Shown here piece by piece: positions 26,970 through 36,369 of a DNA stretch of 64,000 nucleotides. The number at the start of each line of letters is the position of its first letter. Positions within the stretch are counted from its first letter, which is position 1. The notes under the pieces were generated by a model. It ran no database searches and was not told the origin of the DNA. It saw only the letters and a list, made by a program, of their open reading frames with translations. The stretch comes from Bacteroides luti. GTDB taxonomy: Bacteria > Bacteroidota > Bacteroidia > Bacteroidales > Bacteroidaceae. The stretch lies in the NCBI RefSeq assembly GCF_900128905.1, contig NZ_FQTV01000001.1, positions 360,882-424,881 on the forward strand. The letters are read 5' to 3'. The position numbers and the translations under genes were made by a program.

Positions 26970-27054
26970 TTAGATGTACATTGAATGCATATTTTGATAT
27001 ACATCAAAGCATGTGTTAGATGTATATCAAAGTACACGTTTGATGTACATCATA
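26970..27054. repeat. Array of four phased 16-bp palindromes, period 23 bp
   Basis: Units start at 26970, 26993, 27016 and 27039, exactly 23 bp apart. Each is close to TTTGATGTACATCAAA: TTAGATGTACATTGAA, TTTGATATACATCAAA, TTAGATGTATATCAAA and TTTGATGTACATCATA, separated by 7-nt spacers TGCATAT, GCATGTG and GTACACG. The array sits in the 463-bp gap between fhs (start 26710) and GH84. Spacers are far too short for CRISPR. It looks like a multi-site operator or a tandem repeat. The rest of the gap is AT-rich without an ORF I can support. Confidence 0.85.
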
Positions 27055-27084
27055 ATTAGAAAACTTAACGGAAGAAATAAAAAA

Positions 27085-27113
27085 AGCTGCCCGGAGTTTT
27101 ACCAGACAGCCTT
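27085..27113 (-). terminator. Terminator after the GH84 gene
   Basis: On the minus strand an AAGGCTGTCTGG/CCGGGCAGCTT stem with one bulge and two G-U pairs is followed by a run of seven T. Confidence 0.75.
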
Positions 27114-27173
27114 TACATATATAATATAGGTACAATCTTTCAATTGTTTATTCAATCATACTGTTTCTTTCCG

Positions 27174-29390
27174 TTATAGTCCCAACGTGAATTTCCGCAA
27201 ATAGAATTCCTGAGGCACGCCACTCTTATTCAGGAAGCGGACAGCTTTTACTGACTCTTTGCCCATAGTTGCCTTGAGCAGTTCGCCATCCTGTTCACAA
27301 GCAAGAGCTTGCCAGTTTTCACCATCAGTAGTAAACTGAAGCTCTCCCCATTGCAAGAGATTAGCTTTTCCTGCATTAAATTCTATCGAACGAAGCTTCG
27401 TTGCCTTCAATAGTTGAATCGTTATGAATGCATCTTTATCTGCTTTGATTACTTCATTTGAAGGAGATAGACTCACTGTTTTTTCCTTCAATTGCAAAGG
27501 CAAAGATTTCACCTGAGAAATATTGCTTAGCAAAGTATGAGGGCAATAATCATAGACTACTGCAAGATTCTCACCAAATTGTTTGTTATAACGTTCTGTT
27601 GCCTGAGCATACAGATTATTCACGAATGGCACCAAGACTAGTGATCCAACCTTCACTCCCGGTTGCCATGGATTAATATTATTGGTGGCATCAAGCTCGA
27701 ACATCTGTTCTTTGAGTTCTTTTACGAGAGAATAATCAAGTTTGAAGCTCTCTTTATCAGATGTTTCCAGATCGCGAAGCATATCCATTACAGCTGCTCC
27801 GGTTTGTCCCAGCAATCCGAATTGTTTTATCCAGGGATTAATATCTTTAATCAGGAGATCATTGTCCTTACTTCTCAAAAGAATATCGGATGCAACAACA
27901 ATGCTTTTAAATTCACGTTCCAACGTAGTAAAATCATCTTTCGGATATGCGCTTTCAGATTGGAAAGCAGTCAGGAATCGTTCAGTTACGGGTTTGATTA
28001 TTACAGATTCCTCCCTACGGTATTTATGACCGTTAACGCCAAGATCTGAATTGTGTGATGCAAAAACACGCAAAGCTTCGTAATTGGTTGGCATAATTGC
28101 CTTAAGTGAACCTTGCCATGCGGCATTAGGATCATATTTCTCCATGTTCCAGGTATAATCTGCCACACCATAAATAGCAACTTTCGAGGCTTCGGCATGC
28201 TCCATTGGGTTTGCAACAAAACCCGACATTGTTTGAGCAATATCTGTATCGTTACCATAAACCGGTCCCATCAGTAAATGATCTCTTACATAATCCGTAA
28301 CTGGGAAATTCCACCATATATATGCCGGTCTTTTAATCTGAGTGTTGATCCAGTCCATACCATCACGATGAATATCGGCCACCACACGATCGCCGGTCCA
28401 CATTATCTGAATAGAAGGATTCAGCTTCTCGCCTAAAGTTCTAAGATAACCTTTCTCCAGATTTGCCCAACTCTTATTATATTCAGTAGGACACATCACC
28501 AATGGAGTTACGTCCTTCTTAACTTTAACGAACTGATTATCTATATAATTCAGCAATTCAGCCTGCTTCAGCGGGTCTGTTCCTTCACCGGAAATATCAT
28601 CAAAAAACACTGCAAAAGAACGTATGCCCAAATCATACATCTGACCAAACTTCTGTAAAAGCAATTCACGGTCTTCATCATTCCAACGAATATCCTGTCC
28701 CGGATGTATGGCCCATACAAAGTCCACTTTGTTACTCTTTGCCAACTTTACAAGTTCTGCCATCCGTGCAGCCTCTTCCTGTGGATAAGGCTTTCTCCAG
28801 TTCGGCGAGCTATGAAAAGGATCATTCTTGGGGCCGTAGATATATGTATTTAATTTATTAGTTCCGTAAAACTTCAGCTGACTTACACGGTCTTCATAGC
28901 TCCAGGGTTTGCCATAAAACCCTTCAACAACTCCGCGGTAACGAACATCCGGATAGTCTGTGATATTAATCTGGGGAAGATTTCCTTCCTTGAGAAGCTG
29001 AGATACTGTCTGCATGCCATAGAAAGTACCGCGTTCATCCGAGCCAACCAAAACAAGTTTCTTATCATCAATGCTCAAGTAATACGCTTCCGGTTTTTGA
29101 GGAACCAAGCGTGCATATTTCTTCACAGCCTTATCACCTTTTTCACCGATAATAACCTTAAAACCTTTTTTGGCCATTCTTCCTGCAAATAAATCCTTCA
29201 GAATATTAACTGCATCAGTATCGGCATTGTCTGCTCCTATTAATTGCACATGCTCAGGCAGAGTTAAAGACTTACCTATCACCTTCATGTCTTGCGGACG
29301 AGGTTGCAACATTATTTCCTGTGCATTCAATGCCGAATTGAACAGAAATCCACAAGCCATAACTCCAGTAACTGTTTTTATTAAATTCAT
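27174..29390 (-). CDS. GH84 beta-N-acetylglucosaminidase (BtGH84/O-GlcNAcase-like)
   Basis: About 738 aa from the ATG at 29390; a longer frame exists, but this start gives a signal peptide (MNLIKTVTGVMACGFLFNSALNAQ). An N-terminal GH20-type domain (PRPQDM onward) is followed by the GH84 barrel beginning RGVVEGFYGKPWSYEDR, and the paired catalytic aspartates in FAVFFDDISGEGTD. The C-terminal part resembles the helical bundle and a carbohydrate-binding domain. It should cleave terminal beta-GlcNAc, fitting host mucin or glycoprotein use, and is homologous to the structurally studied B. thetaiotaomicron enzyme. It is alone between terminators. Confidence 0.94.
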   Translation of the reverse strand: MNLIKTVTGVMACGFLFNSALNAQEIMLQPRPQDMKVIGKSLTLPEHVQLIGADNADTDAVNILKDLFAGRMAKKGFKVIIGEKGDKAVKKYARLVPQKPEAYYLSIDDKKLVLVGSDERGTFYGMQTVSQLLKEGNLPQINITDYPDVRYRGVVEGFYGKPWSYEDRVSQLKFYGTNKLNTYIYGPKNDPFHSSPNWRKPYPQEEAARMAELVKLAKSNKVDFVWAIHPGQDIRWNDEDRELLLQKFGQMYDLGIRSFAVFFDDISGEGTDPLKQAELLNYIDNQFVKVKKDVTPLVMCPTEYNKSWANLEKGYLRTLGEKLNPSIQIMWTGDRVVADIHRDGMDWINTQIKRPAYIWWNFPVTDYVRDHLLMGPVYGNDTDIAQTMSGFVANPMEHAEASKVAIYGVADYTWNMEKYDPNAAWQGSLKAIMPTNYEALRVFASHNSDLGVNGHKYRREESVIIKPVTERFLTAFQSESAYPKDDFTTLEREFKSIVVASDILLRSKDNDLLIKDINPWIKQFGLLGQTGAAVMDMLRDLETSDKESFKLDYSLVKELKEQMFELDATNNINPWQPGVKVGSLVLVPFVNNLYAQATERYNKQFGENLAVVYDYCPHTLLSNISQVKSLPLQLKEKTVSLSPSNEVIKADKDAFITIQLLKATKLRSIEFNAGKANLLQWGELQFTTDGENWQALACEQDGELLKATMGKESVKAVRFLNKSGVPQEFYLRKFTLGL

Positions 29391-29422
29391 TTGTTTCTCT
29401 TTACTATTATTAATTAACAGTA

Positions 29423-29430
29423 CAAATATA
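29423..29430 (-). promoter_or_regulatory. Candidate GH84 -7 box
   Basis: The minus strand reads TATATTTG, 32 nt upstream of the chosen ATG, supporting the shorter start. Confidence 0.5.
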
Positions 29431-29558
29431 ATATAATTAAGGATATTATTAATGATATAATTTAAAAACAAGAAGTAATAAAAGCGCATTTATTATAAAA
29501 GATAGAATTATGCAGCAAAACTAAATTAATTATTTAATAAAAAGACAGATACAAAAAA

Positions 29559-29596
29559 CAGCCTTTAAACAGTATATAAATACCATTTAAAGGCTG
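29559..29596 (-). terminator. Terminator after fucO
   Basis: CAGCCTTTAAA pairs perfectly with TTTAAAGGCTG (11 bp, 16-nt loop); on the minus strand it runs into TGTTTTTTGT. Confidence 0.85.
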
Positions 29597-29637
29597 AATA
29601 ATAAAAATCTTATATTGTTAGAAAGGATCTATAGCAA

Positions 29638-30792
29638 TTAGAAAGCCTTACGATAGATCTTTTCGATATCTTCAATTGAAGTTGGACGTGGATTTCCTCC
29701 TGTACAAACATCATTGAATGCAGCAACAGCAAGAGCAGGAATATCTTCTTCCTTCACTCCAATTTCATTAAGTTTCTGAGGTATATTGATACTGATAGAC
29801 AAAGCTTTAACAGCTTCAACAGCAGCTTTCACGCCTTCTTCGCAAGTCATGCCATCTACATTTACACCCATTGCCTTAGCAATATCTTTGTATTTTGGAG
29901 CAGCAGGAGATTCTGCGTTGTATTCCATAACGTAAGGCAATAACAATGCATTAGCAACACCATGAGGAGTATCATAGAATGCACCTAGAGGGTGAGCCAT
30001 TGAGTGAACAATACCCAAACCTACGTTTGAGAATCCCATACCTGCAATGTATTGTGCCTGAGACATAGCTTCGCGAGCAACAGTATCCTTGCCATTATCA
30101 ACAGCAGCTTTCAGGTTCTGAGCAATCATTTCAATTGCTTTGATTTCGAACATATCGCTCATTGCCCATGCACCTGGAGTAATATAACTTTCAATTGCGT
30201 GAGTTAAAGCGTCCATACCTGTTGCAGCAGTCAAACCTTTAGGCATAGAATACATCAATTCAGGGTCAACGATAGCAACAGAAGGGATATCGTTAGGATC
30301 TACACACACCATTTTCTTTTTTGCATCCTCATCAATAATCACATAATTGATGGTTACCTCAGCAGCAGTTCCTGCAGTAGTAGGCAATGCAAAAGTAGGA
30401 ACAGCCTTATTCTTTGTATCAGCCACACCTTCCAAAGACTTAATATCAGCAAATTCAGGATTGTTAACTACAATACCAATACCCTTAGCTGTATCAATAG
30501 AAGAGCCACCACCAAGAGCGATTATAAAATCGGCACCCGATTCTTTGAAAGCAGCAACGCCATTCTGCACATTAGCAATAGTTGGATTTGCTTTTACATC
30601 ACTGTAAAGCTCATAAGGAATATTAGCGCTTTCAAGTACTTTTGTAATTTCGGCAGCAACACCAAACTTGATAAGATCTTTGTCAGTTACAAAAAAAGCT
30701 TTTTTAAAACCACGACGTGCAGCCTCAACAGCAATTACACTTCGGCAACCGGCTCCGAAGTAAGAAGTTTCATTTAAAATAATTCTATTCAT
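29638..30792 (-). CDS. fucO: Lactaldehyde reductase/1,2-propanediol oxidoreductase
   Basis: A 384-aa iron-dependent group III alcohol dehydrogenase. ALGGGSSIDTAKG (residues 90-110, NAD site), ATGMDALTHAIESY and GIVHSMAHPLGAFYDTPHGVAN (iron-binding histidines) match FucO, which reduces L-lactaldehyde from fucose or rhamnose breakdown. Start 30792 is chosen over 30855 because the -7 box lies between them and FucO is normally about 383 aa. The AraC gene lies 285 bp upstream on the same strand. Other butanol dehydrogenase-like substrates cannot be excluded. Confidence 0.88.
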   Translation of the reverse strand: MNRIILNETSYFGAGCRSVIAVEAARRGFKKAFFVTDKDLIKFGVAAEITKVLESANIPYELYSDVKANPTIANVQNGVAAFKESGADFIIALGGGSSIDTAKGIGIVVNNPEFADIKSLEGVADTKNKAVPTFALPTTAGTAAEVTINYVIIDEDAKKKMVCVDPNDIPSVAIVDPELMYSMPKGLTAATGMDALTHAIESYITPGAWAMSDMFEIKAIEMIAQNLKAAVDNGKDTVAREAMSQAQYIAGMGFSNVGLGIVHSMAHPLGAFYDTPHGVANALLLPYVMEYNAESPAAPKYKDIAKAMGVNVDGMTCEEGVKAAVEAVKALSISINIPQKLNEIGVKEEDIPALAVAAFNDVCTGGNPRPTSIEDIEKIYRKAF

Positions 30793-30824
30793 ATATTTTT
30801 TTGTTAAGAGTATCAATTTGGCCG

Positions 30825-30832
30825 CAAAGATA
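30825..30832 (-). promoter_or_regulatory. Candidate fucO -7 box
   Basis: The minus strand reads TATCTTTG, 33 nt before the fucO ATG. The 285-bp region upstream otherwise contains no recognisable gene. Confidence 0.5.
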
Positions 30833-31077
30833 GGAAAATTGCATGCATGAAGCATCCTGCCAGATGTATATTTTAAACAAAAAAATCCTTAAAATAGCAA
30901 TTATGTGGCATAAAAGATTGGCTTGAAATTTTATTTCACACCTACCTTATTGACTCCCAATAAAGTAGAGATATTGTCCATGAAATCTGAAACCAAAATA
31001 CAAAGAGCGACATTGCCGCAAAGCCATACATAAAATTGCATTGTATTTTGTTTATCCTATACAAATAACAATTTATA

Positions 31078-31962
31078 TTACTTCTTACGATAATCACTTG
31101 GCGACATACCTACGTGCCGCTTAAAATATTTACCAAAAAAAGACTGGTTAGGGAATCCCAGCTGATCTGATATTTCCTGTACAGTAAGAGACAAGGTTTT
31201 TAATCTGGCTTTAGCTTCCAAAATAACCTGTTCGTCAATCCACTCTCCTGCCGAACGTCCGCTAACCTCTTTTATAACCCTTGAAAGATGTTTGGGAGTA
31301 AGGAAAAGCTGGTCAGCATAAAAAGTCACACTTCTTTCCTTAATAAAGTTCGAACTAACAGACATAAGAAACGATTCAAAAAGCTCCTCTTTTCTGGATT
31401 TAAATCTTTTTGTAGGTAAATGAGACTCGAAGATGCTATACATCTCAAAAATCAGCGCACGAAGTATATTTTTTGTTATCTCCTTGCGATATGTATTATT
31501 TTTGTTTTTCACCTTTTCCCACAAAAAAGAGTGGTATTCCATCACCGATGCAACTTCTTCATCACTTAGAACTGTACAAGGATGGTCTTTAATGAAAAGG
31601 TAAATAGGCACAATTCTTTCAAGAGCTACTGCTATTTCTTCTGTAAAAGAACGGGATAGCACAAAGAACAGACCTGTAAAATCATCGCTTTTCTCATGAA
31701 GTTGTACTATCTGATCATAAGTTACTATAATCATATCATTCTTTTTCAGATCATAATCTTTCAGGTTTATTCCCACTCGGGCGTACCCACTCAGAGCAAT
31801 AACCATAACACTAAGATCTATCCTTGTAGGATAATCAAAGATAGGAACATCATTAATGCCATTAAATATAGCAAAATCGTTTTCAATATAATCCGCATCA
31901 GGAAATTTACCGAGTGTTGTAAGATCCTGTCGCAGTACTTCTGTATTTTCAAATTGTTCCAT
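31078..31962 (-). CDS. AraC family transcriptional regulator
   Basis: About 294 aa, start at 31962 (or 31971). An N-terminal cupin-like sensor half (VMVIALSGYARVGINLKDYDLKKND) precedes two C-terminal helix-turn-helix units; the last (ISDQLGFPNQSFFGKYFKRHVGMSPSDYRKK) is the AraC signature. It is divergent from the RND efflux operon and upstream of fucO, so it could control either; divergent layout favours the efflux genes. A -7 box lies 17 nt from the ATG, leaving little leader. Confidence 0.9.
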   Translation of the reverse strand: MEQFENTEVLRQDLTTLGKFPDADYIENDFAIFNGINDVPIFDYPTRIDLSVMVIALSGYARVGINLKDYDLKKNDMIIVTYDQIVQLHEKSDDFTGLFFVLSRSFTEEIAVALERIVPIYLFIKDHPCTVLSDEEVASVMEYHSFLWEKVKNKNNTYRKEITKNILRALIFEMYSIFESHLPTKRFKSRKEELFESFLMSVSSNFIKERSVTFYADQLFLTPKHLSRVIKEVSGRSAGEWIDEQVILEAKARLKTLSLTVQEISDQLGFPNQSFFGKYFKRHVGMSPSDYRKK

Positions 31963-31978
31963 ATGTCTCATTTTGGCG

Positions 31979-31986
31979 CAAATATA
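31979..31986 (-). promoter_or_regulatory. Candidate AraC gene -7 box
   Basis: The minus strand reads TATATTTG, ending 8 nt before the ATG at 31971 and 17 nt before that at 31962. Confidence 0.45.
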
Positions 31987-32121
31987 AAATAAAAATATGA
32001 TATTCAGGTATATAATGCGACAAACAGAACAACTAAGGGGTATTGCAGAACTTCCAATCATTAAGTTTACTCCTCAACTTTGCAACGGATTTAGAATCAA
32101 TAGTATAATAAATTATATGGT

Positions 32122-33150
32122 ATGAAAAAAAGAGAACAAGTATACGCATTGGCGTTGCTATTTTTGGTTGTTAGTTGTAAGGGTAAAAAGGAAGAAGCTA
32201 CGGCTGACGAAGCTATTCCGGTAAAGGTGGAAACAGTATCCACGACCACTGCTACAGGAGAACATAACTATGTGGGAACAGTTGAGGAAAACACTGGTTC
32301 GTCTCTTAGCTTTTCAGTAATGGGTACAGTAGAAAAGGTATTGGTGACTGAAGGACAAAGTGTATCAAAAGGACAATTGCTTGCTGTTCTTAATAAAGCC
32401 ACATTAATGAATACCTATAATGCGGCTCATTCTTCATTAAAACAAGCTCAGGATGCATACAAGCGTCTAACTCAGCTTCATGAAAGTGGTAGTTTGCCGG
32501 AAATTAAGTACGTAGAAATTCAAACTCAATTGCAACAAGCAGAGGCAGCAGAAAGTATTGCAAAAAAGAATCTGAGAGATTGCAATCTGTATGCTCCATT
32601 TAGCGGTGTAATTGCAAGAAAATCCATTGATCCGGGAATGAACGTTGTTCCAGGATTTGAATCCATTAAACTGGTTACTATAGATAAGGTAAACGTAAAG
32701 GTCTCTGTTCCGGAAAACGAGATTGCACGTGTAAAGAAGGGAGCAACAGCTCAGGTTGATGTTGCTGCGCTTGATCATAAATCGTTTGAAGGCAAGATTG
32801 ATGAAAAAGGAGTAATAGCTAATCCTCTTTCACATACATACGAAGTTAAAGTTAAACTCAATAATCCTCATCGAGAGTTGATGCCAGGAATGGTATGCGA
32901 GGTATATATTTCATCGTCCGACCAACAGCAGGGTGGCATCCTTGTTCCAAACAGTGCCATTCAGATTCTTGATTCTGGCGAACGGTTTGTATGGCTGGCA
33001 AAGAATGGCAAAGCCACAAGAAAAATCGTGGGAACCGGTGCACTGACCAACCAAGGAGTTGTGGTTACCAGCGGATTATCGTCCGGCGATCAGGTTATCA
33101 TTGAAGGAAATCAGAAAGTGAGTGAAGGAATGAAAATTACAGTGAAATGA
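32122..33150 (+). CDS. RND efflux periplasmic adaptor (membrane fusion protein), lipoprotein
   Basis: A 342-aa HlyD/AcrA-type adaptor. The lipobox LVVSC (Cys at residue 20) indicates lipid anchoring. The barrel-sandwich halves (VGTVEENTGSSLSFSVMGTVEKVLVTEGQSVSKGQ and NLRDCNLYAPFSGVIARK) flank a helical hairpin, followed by a beta-barrel and a membrane-proximal domain ending EGNQKVSEGMKITVK. It overlaps the RND pump gene by 4 nt (ATGA). It links the inner-membrane pump to the TolC-like channel. Confidence 0.94.
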   Translation: MKKREQVYALALLFLVVSCKGKKEEATADEAIPVKVETVSTTTATGEHNYVGTVEENTGSSLSFSVMGTVEKVLVTEGQSVSKGQLLAVLNKATLMNTYNAAHSSLKQAQDAYKRLTQLHESGSLPEIKYVEIQTQLQQAEAAESIAKKNLRDCNLYAPFSGVIARKSIDPGMNVVPGFESIKLVTIDKVNVKVSVPENEIARVKKGATAQVDVAALDHKSFEGKIDEKGVIANPLSHTYEVKVKLNNPHRELMPGMVCEVYISSSDQQQGGILVPNSAIQILDSGERFVWLAKNGKATRKIVGTGALTNQGVVVTSGLSSGDQVIIEGNQKVSEGMKITVK

Positions 33151-36100
33151 GCAGAAGAAAAATAAATATAGTAGAATTGGCCATGAGGCACCGACAAATC
33201 GTTATTCTGATTGCGTCGTTGCTTGTGATGTTCGGGGTTTATTCCCTTATGGTAATGCCCAAACAGGAATTCCCTGTTTTCACTATCCGTCAGGGATTGG
33301 TTATCGGCGTTTATCCAGGTGCCACATCGGCCGAGGTTGAAGAGCAACTGGCTAAGCCTTTGGAGAAATTCATCTTCACTTATAAAGAGGTAAAGAAGAA
33401 AAAGACTTATTCCGTATCCAAAGACGGAATGGTTATCGTTAATGTAGAGTTGAATGATGATGTGAAGAACAAGGATGAGTTCTGGTCTAAATTTAAACAC
33501 GGACTGGAAGGATTCAAATCTCAGTTGCCATCCGGAGTTCTTGCTTTGATGGCTAATGATGACTTTGGTGATACATCGGCAATCCTCATTACATTAGAGT
33601 CTGAGGATAAGACTTACCGTGAGTTGGAGAAGTATCTGGAGGAATTGCAGAACAGATTGCGCCGTATTGACGCAGTATCCAATCTTCGTAGTTATGGATT
33701 GCAAAAAGAACAAATCAGCATTTACATAGAACAGGAAAAGCTGGCTGCTTACGGCATCAGCTCCACTACCCTTGCCGCTAATCTATTCTCGCAGGGCTTT
33801 ACCAGCATGAGCGGAGCCGTTGATAATAAAAATTTTGTGGCACCGATACACATCTCCGAGACTTATAGAACGGAAAGAGATGTAGCTGAGCAGATTATTT
33901 ATTCTGATCCAACAGGGCATGTTATCCGGTTGAAGGATGTAGCTCGTGTGGTTCGAGAATATCCCGACCCTGATTCTTATATAAAGAATAACGGAAAGAA
34001 ATGTATTCTGCTGTCTATGGAGATGCGGACAGGTAATAACATAGTTCAGTTTGGGAAAGATGTAAACGAAGTATTAGAGTCATATCAGAAGGAATTACCT
34101 AAGAGTGTAAGCATGTACCGGATAGCCGATCAATCGAAAGTAGTTGGAGATTCTGTATTCAATTTCCTTAAGGAACTGATGATTGCTATTGGAGCTGTTA
34201 TCATTGTTATTATGGCACTGCTCCCTATGCGCGTTGCTTCCGTTGCTGCATCCACCATTCCGATATCCATATTTATATCATTGGGATTGTTTTATGCATT
34301 CGGGATTGAGCTAAATACGGTAACTCTTGCTGCATTGATCGTTACGTTGGGAATGATTGTAGATAATTCGATAGTGATTATAGATAGCTATCTGGAACAT
34401 CTGGATGAGGGAATGTCTCGCTGGCATGCTTCCATTATGAGTGCCATGAAGCTGTTTAAGTCCATCTTCTCTGCAACGTTGGCCATCAGTATCACATTCT
34501 TTCCGTTCCTTGTTACCACAACCGGAATGTATAATGACTTCCTCAAGGTATTCCCGTGGTCAATCAGTATTATCTTAGGCATATCTTTAGTGGTAGCCAT
34601 GCTGATGGTTCCTTATATGCAATATTTCTTTATTACCAAAGGATTAAAGCATGCAGAAGAGAAAAAGAAAAAGAAGAAGAATTTGCTAGATCTGATGCAG
34701 GAAAAGTATGAAATATTGCTCAATAAATGTTTCAAGCATCCATGGGTTACATTAAGCTTTGGAATTGTAACCATCATTGCCGGATGTTTATTGTTCAGCA
34801 CATTGCCGCAACGACTAATGCCTATAGCCGAACGTAATCAGTTTGCCGTAGAATTCTATTTGCCTAAGGGAACAGCTATAGAGCAAACAGCTTCAGTGGT
34901 TAATCAGCTTGAAGGCATCATGAAGAAGGATAAGCGGATAGTCTCTATTACCTCGTTTGTAGGTGAAGGGTCTCCTCGTTTTCACACTTCGTATGCGCCC
35001 AATATGCCTGGAAGTAATTATGCTCAGTATATTGTAAACACAGTTTCGCCGGAAGCTACCGTAGAGTTGCTGGACGAACTGACAGACAAGTATTCGAACT
35101 ATTTCCCAAATACATATATCCGCTTTAAACAGCTGGATTATTCGGATGCACGCTCACCTATTGAAGTAAGACTTAGCGGCGATAGTCTGAAAGACTTGAA
35201 TAACGCCGGAGAAAAGGTTCTGCTTACACTAAGAAATATGGACGGTTTGTCTTTGGTACGTCCTAATTTTGAAGAACAGACTCCGGGTGCTATGATACAT
35301 ATTAATAATGATGAAGCTAATCGTCTTGGTATTAGCAAATCTCTCGTAGCAGCAAATATGGCTATGCGCTTCGGCTCTGGAATTCCACTTACCACCTTGT
35401 GGGACGGAGATTATCCTATGCAGGTTAAGCTCAAAGCTGAAAGAAAAACAGATCCTAACTTTGAAGATCTGGGCAATGAATATGTACAGTCTATTGTTCC
35501 GGGAGTTTCCGTACCTCTTCGCCAAATAGCTAACATAACTCCCGACTGGACCGAAGGACAGATTGTCCGCAGAAATGGAGTGAGAACTCTTTCCATCAAT
35601 GCGGATGTAAAAAGAGGTATGAACACAACCGCAATGACTGCCAAAGTAGAAAAGAAACTTGAAAATGTATCTCTTCCCAAAGGAGTTACTCTAAGCATGG
35701 GAGGTCAGAAGGAATCGGATGGAGAAGCTCTTCCACAAATTATAGGAGCTTTGCTTATTGCCATTGTGATTATATTCTTCATCTTATTGTTCCATTTCAG
35801 AAAGATAAATCTGGCATTGCTAATCCTTGTCTCAATGTCGTTAACGGTCTTCGGAGCAGCAATTGGTGTGCTTATTATGGGACAGGATGTTAGTATGACA
35901 GGTATTCTAGGTATTGTAAGTTTGATGGGTATCCTCGTAAGAAACGGAATTATCATGCTAGATTATGCAGAAGAACTGAGACACAAGCACAATCTTCCTG
36001 TATACGATGCAGCTCTTGAGGCAGGGAAAAGACGTATGCGCCCTATCTTCCTGACATCTGCCGCAGCATCAATGGGTGTAATCCCGATGATTATAAGCAA

Positions 36101-36239
36101 CAGTCCGCTATGGGGACCAATGGGAACGGTTATATGCTTCGGAACATTGATATCAATGGTATTGGTTGTAACGGTATTACCTGTTGCATACTGGATTATT
36201 TTCAGAGGCAACCACAAAGGAATCGTTTCGCCCGAGTAA
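33147..36239 (+). CDS. RND multidrug/solute efflux pump, inner-membrane subunit
   Basis: A 1030-aa proton-driven transporter with the AcrB layout: a first helix (IVILIASLLVMFGVYSLMV), two large periplasmic loops and two groups of membrane helices. Helix 4 carries GMIVDNSIVIID, so the usual Asp-Asp pair is Asp-Asn. The second half repeats the fold (GALLIAIVIIFFILLFHF, GIVSLMGILVRNGIIMLDY). Substrates unknown. It is translationally coupled to the adaptor gene and followed by a TolC-family gene. Confidence 0.95.
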   Translation: MSRRKINIVELAMRHRQIVILIASLLVMFGVYSLMVMPKQEFPVFTIRQGLVIGVYPGATSAEVEEQLAKPLEKFIFTYKEVKKKKTYSVSKDGMVIVNVELNDDVKNKDEFWSKFKHGLEGFKSQLPSGVLALMANDDFGDTSAILITLESEDKTYRELEKYLEELQNRLRRIDAVSNLRSYGLQKEQISIYIEQEKLAAYGISSTTLAANLFSQGFTSMSGAVDNKNFVAPIHISETYRTERDVAEQIIYSDPTGHVIRLKDVARVVREYPDPDSYIKNNGKKCILLSMEMRTGNNIVQFGKDVNEVLESYQKELPKSVSMYRIADQSKVVGDSVFNFLKELMIAIGAVIIVIMALLPMRVASVAASTIPISIFISLGLFYAFGIELNTVTLAALIVTLGMIVDNSIVIIDSYLEHLDEGMSRWHASIMSAMKLFKSIFSATLAISITFFPFLVTTTGMYNDFLKVFPWSISIILGISLVVAMLMVPYMQYFFITKGLKHAEEKKKKKKNLLDLMQEKYEILLNKCFKHPWVTLSFGIVTIIAGCLLFSTLPQRLMPIAERNQFAVEFYLPKGTAIEQTASVVNQLEGIMKKDKRIVSITSFVGEGSPRFHTSYAPNMPGSNYAQYIVNTVSPEATVELLDELTDKYSNYFPNTYIRFKQLDYSDARSPIEVRLSGDSLKDLNNAGEKVLLTLRNMDGLSLVRPNFEEQTPGAMIHINNDEANRLGISKSLVAANMAMRFGSGIPLTTLWDGDYPMQVKLKAERKTDPNFEDLGNEYVQSIVPGVSVPLRQIANITPDWTEGQIVRRNGVRTLSINADVKRGMNTTAMTAKVEKKLENVSLPKGVTLSMGGQKESDGEALPQIIGALLIAIVIIFFILLFHFRKINLALLILVSMSLTVFGAAIGVLIMGQDVSMTGILGIVSLMGILVRNGIIMLDYAEELRHKHNLPVYDAALEAGKRRMRPIFLTSAAASMGVIPMIISNSPLWGPMGTVICFGTLISMVLVVTVLPVAYWIIFRGNHKGIVSPE

Positions 36240-36250
36240 TGCTTAAAATT

Positions 36251-36283
36251 TATTCCTCAATGGATTTTATTTATTGAGGAATA
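36251..36283. other. Intercistronic hairpin between RND and TolC genes
   Basis: TATTCCTCAAT pairs perfectly with ATTGAGGAATA (11 bp, 11-nt loop). No T run follows, so it may stabilise the mRNA end or weakly reduce read-through to the TolC-like gene. Confidence 0.55.
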
Positions 36284-36290
36284 AACCCAC

Positions 36291-36343
36291 AATTATTGGT
36301 CAATAAATAAAAATCATTGGTGAATAAATAAAAATTATTCAGG
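36291..36343. repeat. 21-bp tandem repeat with ATTGGTSAAT core, locus A
   Basis: Two full units start at 36292 and 36313 (cores ATTGGTCAAT and ATTGGTGAAT, each followed by AAATAAAA), and a third partial unit begins at 36334 (ATTATTCAGG). The period is exactly 21 bp. It lies just before the TolC-family gene inside the efflux operon. A related four-unit array is at 59176-59259. Confidence 0.8.
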
Positions 36344-36369
36344 TTTAATTTTCAAGATAATATAATCAA

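Noticed and set aside
26970..27054. CRISPR array
   Set aside because: Repeats are 16 bp and spacers only 7 nt at a fixed 23-bp period; no cas genes are present.
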